DNA from: Gonatopus flavifemur
Taxonomy: Eukaryota; Arthropoda; Insecta; Hymenoptera; Dryinidae
Length of the DNA: 64,000 bases
Assembly: GCA_018340375.1 (NCBI GenBank)
Contig: JAFFJZ010000012.1
Location: 4,898,001 to 4,962,000, forward strand
Direction: 5' to 3'
How positions within the stretch are numbered: the first letter of the stretch is position 1; the number at the start of each line of letters is the position of its first letter. Below the pieces are notes generated by a model, which ran no database searches, was not told where the DNA came from, and saw nothing but the letters and a program-made list of their open reading frames with translations. Shown piece after piece: positions 55,143 through 64,000 of the stretch. Both the position numbers and the translations under genes were made by a program.

Positions 55143-56091
55143 AGGTTTCATTGAATATAAAGTTTCTAAAATCAAACAAAAATTTACCTATTCGGTTTAT
55201 AGCGTTCTCCTAAGGTAGTAATTGAACATTATATCGACACCAAGCGAGAACTTTCGGAGAACTTATTGCAAAAATCTGAAATAAGTTTCATTCCTTTTGG
55301 GGGATTCCTGAAATATTGAATGTAGTTTTAATCAGAACTCCTACTCAAAATTCTCAACTTGACCCCAAAATTCTAATCCTAAAAATGTGTCTCTGAGACA
55401 TTTTCTGGACATTCAGAAAACCTCCCCACGTTTTATAAATCTCTGCAAAACGTTCCAGGGTACGTTGTGCTGTCAGGGAAGAAACTCTAAACAAACGTTC
55501 AATGAATCTAGATTGCTAACGCGGATATTCGAACGTTTCCTGAACCCCTATTAAACGTACATCAATTTAAAATCAATTCAAACTTGACCCAAGATGCTTT
55601 GATCCTGTTCTGGACTTCATAATCATTGTAAGAAAATTCCTCCCGTAAATTCAGAAAATCTAACTGTAACTTTTTACAGCCACTTTCTTCTGAATTTTCA
55701 GCAAAATTTTGTTGAATTTTAAGAGACTTCGCTGAATTTTCAGAAGAAATTTTTTGACAACGCTTGATGAAGCTTCATTCACGAAATGAGGATAATTCAC
55801 GAGAATTTCGCGAGTAACAGAGCACAGAATATTCACATAATACACATCATAAAATTTGCAAATCATTCAATCAAATAAAACCAACAAGTGAGTAAAATAT
55901 GCAAACAAAGGTATGAACGGACATAAATTCGGATCATCGTGTCTGCCTATATACAGGAGCATGAAAAGAACAGCGCTTATTTATCTTCATAGTAATTTCT
56001 TAATCCATCCGACAAGCGGCAGCACCAATCGAGTGCATGAAGGATAGTTTGGGAAGATGCATTTTGAATTAATTCAATCTTCCCATACAGC

Positions 56092-56363
56092 ACAAAAGTC
56101 CCCGCAAAGAGCTCCCATTATGACAGTAAACATGAATTCATTATGAATAGTTTGAATTCAAAATGAACTCTTGATGAATAACCTAATCTTCAGAAAGAAT
56201 TCATATCACGAAATCATAAAGAACTATTCAAGCATTCAACATGTATACATTTTGAATTCATTGAGTTTATATTGAATTCATTTTCACTGTCATAACTGGG
56301 ACTATTCGAGAAGTTCTTTCAGAAGTTTTTTTGAATTCGAAATGATCATTTGTGCTGTCTGGG
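56092..56363. mobile_element. Word element, CCCATACAGCACAA ends, GAATTCATTTTGAAT vocabulary
   Basis: Left end CCCATACAGCACAAAAGTCC; right end GATCATTTGTGCTGTCTGGG. The interior has 'ttatgaatagtttgaattcaaaatgaact', 'gaattcattgag' and 'gaagttctttcag'. It is a second copy of the family at 54332-54584. The ACAGCACA left end also appears alone at about 56786 ('cacacagcacacagatttcag'). Confidence 0.65.
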
Positions 56364-58454
56364 TTTTTACTTTATATTCTCTAATCGATAAATGTGGTGT
56401 GAGATAATTACTCTTTTCTTCAAATAAACTTTCATATTTTCCTCCAAAAACATGCTCTGAAATAACAATTTTTTTGGTCGATTCAACTACTTTTTTTAGT
56501 ACACATCATTTCAAATCAATGAATTAAGTTATTATTCTAAGGAAACAAATGGATCCATACGAGCTTAGAAATTGAATAGTTATTTCAATAAATGATCTTT
56601 TTTTCCATGTGGGAAATAAGGAAAGAATTCGATTGGCGACTTTTTTTAATTGAAAATTGACAAAAATCCACGAATCTTCATGAAACTCAAAGAAAATTGA
56701 CAAAGTTTCATGAATTTGATTTAATCTCATCGAAATTTATTGAAATTCATCTTTCCTTGTTGATTTTTCATGAAAATTGAATCCACACAGCACACAGATT
56801 TCAGAATTAATTCCTAATGAATTCCTCCTATTCCACAAAGAATCCTTTATGAATACTCTAACTCATCCAAACAAATTCAATAAGAATTCTTGAACTTCTC
56901 CCGTATGTCAGTTCAGAATAAAGTAATGGGGGAATCCTTTATGAAATATTTATTGTAAGATACAAGATGAACTATCGATGAGTTCCTTAGAACCCTTTTC
57001 ACAGGGGACTCAAGAAGAGCTCTTTTGGATTGAAAGAAGAATACTCCCAGGCATTTATCTTTCACTGAAATAACAGCCCTTCTTTTAAAGTACTTTATGA
57101 AGTCATTCAGAACTCTCCATGAACTTGGCTCATCATTCATATGAAATGCTTTCTGGCTTCTTTTGGAATTTATTGTACCCTTTATGAGTTATTTGTGGAT
57201 TCATCGAATTGAATTCATAAGGAATTTTTTTACAGGAGTTCTTTTGAAGATGTTTGGGACTGTGGTGATGTGTGGGTAAGTTACATATGATTCTATAAAG
57301 ATTGTAAATAAGTTTGAAAAATGTTTCCATTCGAATAGCGGGAAGGATGGATTGATAGACCTAAAATATTGTACGTAATATTTCTTATAAAAATTATTGT
57401 ATATTTTATCGACGCACGAGTCCTTCAAATTCCAATTGAATTCGTTATGAACTCATTCCGAATTGATACACTGTATGAGTACGCACATGGTACATACGTC
57501 CAGCTGTTCATTCACGCGTACATATCCTTATTCTTAATCTCTCGCATTGATCGGTATTTCATTATATAAAAACCAAGACAGCGCGTCGTTCTTCGTTTAT
57601 TGACTAATTTGGAAACGCCTTAAATAGTCATGGATTCCTTTATCTCGATCTCTTATTCTGTCGCAATTCCGGTGAAGATCCAACGACTGGTATTGTCAGT
57701 GATTCATTGGCAGTTAAGGTTGCACGTGAGAGTCATGTTTATTGTCATTTTTGATCGTCAAGGTTAGATCAAAGATCATGCCAAATTTGTTATAAACTTA
57801 AAAAAAAAATGAAAGCCAAAGAAATTATTGACTCTCATTTGTTGTCGAGGAGAAGAGAAGGAAAAAAGATCTCTCCCTTGTAACAAAATATTCTGAAGAT
57901 ATTCTGATTACGTGCATAGGATATCTTGAATGTTCATAAAATGTCCTCACTCCTGATCTTAAAAATCTGAAAAATTCATTCAAATTGAATTGAATGGAAT
58001 TTAGTGAAAACATTGTATTCTTTCCATTGAGATTTTGCAAGATTCAGGGAGTTCTTTCGAAGACCACATCAACAATTCAGATAGAAAAATCTGCTCTGAA
58101 TATTTTATAACGTCCCAATCAACATGCTTTTCTGAATTATATATAATTCTTAGAATTTTTCCACTCTTTTTCTCAGATTCAATCCAATTTGATGAAATTT
58201 TAAGTATGAATGGAAAAATTCGATCAACATCGATGGTTCGTAATCATCTCCAAGAAATAAATCTTTATAATTGGACATCAGTTGAATATCCAATAGAGAT
58301 CTAGTGGACGTCAAATGAATATTGGACGGACATTTGAATATCTATTGGATATTATATTTTCATTCTTCCACATATTTTTCAACACACAATAAATAATATA
58401 CAATATATTTCTCAAACAACAGAGTTAATATACGCTAAAAATGTATTTCTCATT

Positions 58455-58510
<56 letters not shown>

Positions 58511-59323
58511 TCTCTGTTTCCACTCTGCTGTATCGATTTCATTTTACAATCAACCAAATACGTTTGCCGAAGGACGGGAGCTTCGTTTTAATGTGCGAAG
58601 TTACCTCGACAACGTCATTACTCTTCTCTTCTATCGACCCTGCACCAATATCCCATCTCGATACTAATCAACGATCTATTGCAATTATACTTCTCATTGT
58701 AGCAGTCAGTTGCATTGTATCACGTCACCGCGTCACGAAAATCATTGAAGCGGATAAAAAGGAATAACCATTTTTGTTTATTCAATTCACTTGAATTTCC
58801 GCAATTTAGAGTTCCTACGCACCCCAGTTTGTAAAATCAATTCACATAAAATCTCACCCACGCTGTTCGAAACATAAACAAAATCCTATTAGAATCCAAT
58901 TGGATGCGATAACTGAAACATCCATTTCCATTTTATCAACAATGTACAGAACATCGTTAATAAGAACGAAAAGTCTAAATTTTTTAAAATACTGAGTTTT
59001 AAATCATACGTTCAAATCCAACTGAACTCGAATGAATTCTCGTTCGCTGTAGGGCTGAAGCTATAATTTGATTGAATGTCATACAAATTTATAGAAACTT
59101 GATATAAATCTTATATAAAATCACATTGATTCAGATTATAGTTCCAGCCCTAATTCTCTGTTCCTTCATGGACGAACATCAATCGTCCAAAATCTTGTCC
59201 TTCACTTCTCTAGACGCACTTGGTCGTCGATCATTGATGCTCCCAAAAATTTCACGACAATTCAATGAAATTTAGTCAGAATCAATAGGCACCAGAAAGA
59301 AATGTGATGATATTCGAGTTAAT
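56364..59323. other. No gene seen; word patches and a CT tract
   Basis: 56540-57250 repeats 'gaattcattaggaattc', 'ttcatgaaa' and 'gaactc' words without a closed pair of ends. 57960-58340 has 'caattcaaattgaat' and 'tccaat-gaatattgg' words. 57500-57930 and 58510-58800 look unique. Open frames are short and without domains. Confidence 0.3.
58459..58507. repeat. (TC)n microsatellite
   Basis: About 24 TC units. The open frame through it begins with alternating S-L residues, which is an artefact of the repeat. Confidence 0.92.
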
Positions 59324-59525
59324 TTTTATTGAATCATTTTATTGATGTAAATAAAACAAAATAGACGATAGTTATTAAAAGAGAACGGGCATATTTCAAA
59401 ATTTCAGTCTTTTGTAGAGATACGGTAATCGTATAAAAGATATGTATTATTTAGCACCTTGATGGAAATATGTGTGTAAGACATAAATACATTTATATGT
59501 ACAAAATAAGGCACTTTTGTTTTTA
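59324..59525 (-). other. Probable 3' UTR of the GALNT gene
   Basis: On the minus strand, AATAAA overlaps the stop region (59527-59522), and further AATAAA signals lie about 185-200 bp downstream (plus-strand 'tttatt' near 59324-59342). The true cleavage site cannot be read from sequence alone. Confidence 0.35.
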
Positions 59526-62500
59526 TTATTTCCAAGGAACGGATTCCAGTATCCATTGTTGGTCTATATGTCCATTACAGGATGAGATCACTGGACCTTC
59601 TCTTCTATCTTCCGTAACTTCAAGACACATTCCAGACGACACATGTAACATTTCTCCCGTCTAAAATCAAATGACGATTACAATTTTTCTGCGCATATTT
59701 AATTCTTAATAGCACAACCACCGATCCTCGAGCTAAGACTTTGAGGAATGATAGTCACGGAAATAAGAAAGGAATAAAGGAATCTCAATTGATACAACGG
59801 AGAGAAGACGGAGGAATATTCGTTTGCTATATGATTTCGAATTACTTTCGAGTACGTCGCCTGTGCCTAGAATTTAGGAAAAAAATTAGTGGATAACGTG
59901 GATCGGTGGAGGAACGATGAACTTTCCTCCAATGATTCCAGCAGTTTCTGGTACAAAGACCTAACACAACCATACAGATCAGGACAGGTTTCTGTTCGGA
60001 CCTGCCTGGGCTTTGTCGGTTTTTGTCCCATGAAGTGTTGAGATCTGCTTGGCATTTTCAGCAGGGTACGTCATCTATGAATTTTCCTTCTAAATTCTAT
60101 GTGGAGGTAACATATTCCCACAGTGAGGATTGAACGTTATGCTATACAGGAATGTATATGTATAACATTATCCTTACCTTTTCATCGTAACGCCATATTT
60201 GCTTATCCTGTCCACTACAAGCCATAATTTTAACTTTAGGTCTAATATTTTGTGTATCTCTGTCCGATGCGTCCAAACACACACTTTCGTCTGTCATGAT
60301 GATGCCCATTTTGGTAATAACAAACATTTGTGTCAGAATCGGTTTCTCGGAACACGGCTCTAAGAGCACGTATCCCGAAGGCTGCGCGTAAGATCCTTTG
60401 GAATACGGTCTCATTAGACATTTTTTGGTCGTTGAATGTATTATCTGTGAAATGATATAATAATCAACACTTTTTATCTTCCTTTTTTGTAGAAGACATA
60501 CATGGATCATTTCTCAATAAGATTAGATAAAACGCTTAAAAAGATAGTTTTAATGTCCTCGAAGGAGAACCACCGATGAGGCACCCCCATAAACACTTCA
60601 CTTCTCAAGATATCTTGAGAAACAAATGTTCATTGAGTCGTCACCTCCAGAAAAAAAAACAGATACATTATCTTTCATGAGATCAATTTCAAATCCCAAC
60701 CAACCCATATGGAAGAGTTTCCAAAACTATATATAATTTATATGCAATTATATAAAACTTGTATACAATTTTGAAAATTTGTCCACGCGGGAAGAAACAA
60801 TAATAAATTACTAAGCCAATTTTACGTATGTTAGCGCATAAAGATTCTCGAACCTTTCCAAAAAATCGATCATCTTTCGGAAAGAAATGTTCCGGCCACA
60901 CATTATCCAGGTACCATTCGAAATTTTTACAGTTCAATTGCTTTCTGAGCTCCAGCCTCGCTCGAATCTGTTGCTTATCCTTCAATCTTTCAGCCTCTAT
61001 CGAATTGTAAAATAAAAAACAGAATTACCGACTATGTTGACGGGAATAAAGCAGTATAGATTTTGTGTCCTCACCAGGATTGAATTTGAAATAAAATTTC
61101 GCCCAGTCGTCCATCCAAACTAGAGCCACTCGAGCCAAATTACCGTACAAAATTTCTCCCACTCCACCGGGGAAAGTATACGGTGAAGATTTACGAAACA
61201 AGTGTCCAACGTGAGAACAAGGAGCGATCTCGATCCTTCCTCCACACTGCCATACTCGAAAAGATAATTCCAGATTCTCTCCACCCCATATTTGCATTTG
61301 ATCGTCATAACCGCCAAGTTCGAAGAAATAATCACGATTCATTGAAAACAAACCGCCTGCCATTGCTGGGGTTCTGAAAGGTTCTACGATTTTTTCACGT
61401 CGTTCTTTCAACAAACGACCGTTTAAGGTGAGCCAACGGAAATGAAGATCCCAATTAAACGCTCCCCAGTGTAACTCAAAGGATCTAAAAGGATGGATTG
61501 TGTTATCGATTGAAATTAAATGATTCTTTATTAGTGAGAAAAAAACAATTACCTTGTATAACTGAACGTGTCATCGTTGATGATATCGATAACTGGAGAT
61601 ACAACTCGAGTTCTGTTCTTAGAAACAGCTTCCAGTAAAGGTTCCAACCATCCTTTAGAGTGAAGGAAGAAACAGAATTTCAAAATTAAAATCACAGTCA
61701 ATTGAAATCAGTGATCAATCGTTGGCTAATCAAAGAGCTTACCTACCAACCGTACATTCGCAATGAGCATCGAGAAAAGTGAGCACTTCGCCTTCCGCTT
61801 CGTTTGCTCCCCAAAGTCTTGCATTGATCAATCCTATTCTTCGATTGGATCTTATGATTTTTGTGGGAACCGATAATTCTTTGATGTATTTGTCCAGGGG
61901 ATCTTTCAAAAATTCTGTTAAATATGTTGAAATACGTTAAATGATGATGAGTTATAGTTTACCTAGAGTTGATAAGGTAGAAATTGTTTCTGATGTATCG
62001 TACCTCGATCACTATCGTCGTCCACGAGGATAATTTCTTTCAACAAATGCCTAGGTGATCTAATAATGACGCTATGTACAGTTCTCAGGAGAGTACTCCA
62101 AGCTTCATTGTGAAATACTATGATGATGGATGTGCTGGGTAAATTAGACAAATTCGAGTACCTTGAGATGCATCTGCAAGATATAATTTCAATTATTGTA
62201 TTCCGTATATAAGAGGATTTGAAAAATGTACAGTAGAAGAATAGCTCACTTTTTCTTTCTTACGTCAGGTAACGATCTGTTTAAAGGTATCCTATCGCTA
62301 GCCATTAAATTAAATCGATTGATTTGAAACAGTTCTCTCATTTTGAAGAAATCTTTAGGTGGTATGACTACAGGTTCACCGTCCCTTCCTTCGAATGGTC
62401 GAGGATCAAACTCATTTTTGTTGATGATTTCTGAAAGTTTATTTAATGATCATTAAAATTGATTCATATTGCGGTAAAGAAATGAAATCGTCATACCTTT

Positions 62501-62817
62501 CGTGATGTTTGGAGTTTTAAAATGATTGACGGAATCTCCAATGTAATGTCCCACCACAACGTGTATCCCTTGACGATCAATATAATCCTTTTGATTAGCT
62601 GATAATCTGGGGAAGAAATTACAAGAAGGTATAAGAAAATGTTCTCAAGTACTCTCACAATTCACAGTCCTGCTATTCACCTCAATGACACGTAATCATC
62701 CCGACGATCTTCGTATTTCCCTTTGTTCTTAGACCAAACGAACAAAAAACATAATACCAGAGCTATGGGAAGAAGAATACCCCATAGACGGCACGATCTT
62801 TTTATCCTCGGCCACAT
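59526..62817 (-). CDS. Pgant: Polypeptide N-acetylgalactosaminyltransferase (10 exons, 620 aa)
   Basis: It transfers GalNAc from UDP-GalNAc to Ser/Thr, the first step of mucin-type O-glycosylation in the Golgi. Exons on the minus strand: 62681-62817, 62497-62606, 62250-62430, 62004-62173, 61747-61914, 61553-61652, 61033-61484, 60854-60996, 60178-60444, 59526-59660; phases agree at every junction. ATG 62817-62815 opens a short cytosolic tail and one membrane span (residues about 12-28). The GT-A domain shows [22 protein letters not shown] (Mn-binding DxH, 248-250), WGGEN (355-359) and GHLFR (H383). A ricin-B lectin domain follows (about 485-617; [24 protein letters not shown]). The exon 7 donor must be A|GTCGGT, since the nearby GTAATT would shift frame into a stop. 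Length is normal for the family. Which paralogue it is remains open. Confidence 0.95.
59982..60067. repeat. Word-element fragment in GALNT intron 9
   Basis: 'cctgcctgggctttgtcggtttttgtccca' and 'gatctgcttggcattttcagcaggg' repeat the right end of the element at 52035-52312. Intron 9 (59661-60177) is the longest intron of the gene, partly because of this fragment. Confidence 0.55.
60700..60800. repeat. TATATAATTTATATGCAATTATA word patch in GALNT intron 8
   Basis: 'aactatatataatttatatgc', 'aacttgtatacaattttgaaaatttgtccacg' repeats closely at 63898-63990 ('aaattgtatataaactgtattgc', 'acataattttgaacattttttccacg'). It is probably another word-element family caught in the intron. Confidence 0.4.
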
Positions 62818-64000
62818 TGTTACATTTTTCAACTCTTTTTCCGTTTACAATGAAAAATTGTAATTAAATTCCAAATACATCTTCTATCGAAGTTTTATCC
62901 AATAGAAGAACTTTTTGCTTCTCACATGAAATAATGAAATTATCATACATATTCATCGTACATTATCGCCACGAATTTCTCGTGATCGTCGGTCGGTTCG
63001 GGTCACATCTAGAGAAGAAGATTCGGTTTTTTTCTCCTTCAGCTGAAATACGTTACGAGAAAATTGATTTCAATTTGAAGATGAAAAAAGATTGATACGT
63101 CGTTAGCGAATATTCATGTAAAATGAATCATTCGCACGTTTGCCTTTCACGCGCAATGTAATAATACTATACATGTTGCATAGAAAAAAAATGATATCTT
63201 GTATTACCTCATCCGAGCAATCCATTAAATTTCAAGTTACATTGAAAAAACTTTGATTCTTCTACGTTGAAGTCGAATGTAAACGTTTGCCTGGGTTGGA
63301 TCATTGACCGCGGACGGATTCTGAACGTGGAGATTCAACAATGGTGTACACTACAACCTGCCTCCAGAACTAAACTAACTGGAATGAACGGCAAGAACTC
63401 AGGGTCTCGAGTGAGTTACAGGAACGTACGAAAGATATTTTGCGCCACCTTATAGGAATTTTCTTGGAATAATCTTTTGGAATTTTGGAAAAATTAAATC
63501 CAATGATTCAACAGGAATAATCTAATGCTTTTGCATGGGAATCTAATGGGATTTGAAATTTTTTTAAACAGGGATAGTATGGAGTACTCAAACCGCGAAC
63601 CGTTAATTAAGTGCACAACGCATTTCCAAGTAACGAGCCGTTGAAGCCTCCGAGAAGTTGCATAACTGTAGACAATATTTGCGTAGCAAAATTTTTGAAT
63701 CCAAGTTCAAATACGTTCTGATTGAACAGGAGAAATGATATGTGAGTAATTGAAGTCTATCTGTTGACGTTCGTGACAAACACCCAGAAAAACGTTTCGA
63801 TAATGGTGACATACGCGCCAAGAAATGTTCGCATCATATTGACAAAGTGTTTCCACATGAAGCATTGACGCCGTAGCGAAGACATGATCCGACAGGAAAC
63901 ATTTTCAAAATTATATACAAATTGTATATAAACTGTATTGCATTATATATAAATTATACATAATTTTGAACATTTTTTCCACGTAGATATATATTGAATT
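62818..64000. other. Upstream flank of GALNT; no further gene seen
   Basis: The first ~200 bp may hold 5' UTR and promoter, but I see no decisive element. 63460-63578 has 'ggaattttcttgg', 'aatctaatg' words and a right end TTTTTTTAAACAGGGA of the CCCTG type. The 62-72 codon frames have no domain. 63898-63990 repeats the patch in GALNT intron 8. Confidence 0.3.

Larger units (their letters stand above)
54036..55480. mobile_element. Outer word element, TTCCCTG ends, holding three nested elements
   Basis: Left end TTCCCTGCCACCACAAAACG at 54036; right end GTTGTGCTGTCAGGGAA ending at 55480. Its own vocabulary, 'acgttcc', 'gaacgtt' and 'ccttcagaga', is seen at 54050-54130 and 55440-55560. Inside, in order, lie 54332-54584, 54603-54823 and 54860-55142, each with its own ends. 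This is the most densely nested spot in the window. Confidence 0.5.

Noticed and set aside
58441..58767. 108-codon frame beginning with a serine-leucine repeat
   Set aside because: The first part is the TC microsatellite; the remainder shows no domain.

Overview
This is a eukaryotic, AT-rich, repeat-dense window that reads as insect nuclear DNA. The evidence is three mariner-family transposons with D,D(34)D transposase remnants, non-LTR retrotransposon fragments, a piggyBac-type TTAA element, abundant MITE-like elements, CpG that is not depleted, and one animal multi-exon gene with short introns. A hymenopteran is my best guess, but that is inference. There are no operons, ribosome binding sites or CRISPR arrays.

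The one host gene I can assemble with confidence is a polypeptide N-acetylgalactosaminyltransferase (GALNT/Pgant) on the minus strand at 59526-62817. It has ten coding exons that stay in phase and give 620 residues: a type II membrane anchor, a GT-A glycosyltransferase domain with DxH and WGGEN motifs, and a C-terminal ricin-B lectin domain. All other convincing coding sequence is transposon-derived and broken.

Layout. 936-3112: a TIR element carrying a nearly intact mariner (1210-2495). 4350-8711: a run of TIR-bounded elements, each built from its own short repeated word. 9597-11013 and 13308-15483: long inverted-repeat elements, the second carrying mariner 2 (14046-15318). 16449-18878: three more word elements. 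18879-25640: mostly unique sequence with no confident gene, plus one exon-like open frame at 19321-19650. 25648-30785: a non-LTR retrotransposon split by two later insertions, a 1.4 kb word element (25981-27370) and a 2.6 kb giant palindrome with an 8-bp target duplication (28111-30698). 30786-35931: unique sequence. 35932-42331: a word element, then a 5.5 kb TTAA/piggyBac-like element filled with nested insertions, including a LINE 3' end with a poly(A) tail. 42635-48442: word elements and mariner 3 (47142-48442). 50515-56363: nested word elements and a 283 bp near-perfect hairpin. 57000-64000: the GALNT gene and its flanks.

The most unusual signal is the set of at least fifteen TIR-bounded elements. 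Their ends resemble one another (CCCTGG/CCCAG plus A-rich, or CACGGA(G)AAAAA), but each interior is made almost entirely of a private 6-20 bp vocabulary repeated in both orientations, for example AGATCT, CCAAGCTTGG, TCCGGAT, GATTGAAT or GAATTC. Three of the longest also carry tRNA-like A/B-box sequences. One of them interrupts a retrotransposon reading frame, which shows that they move.
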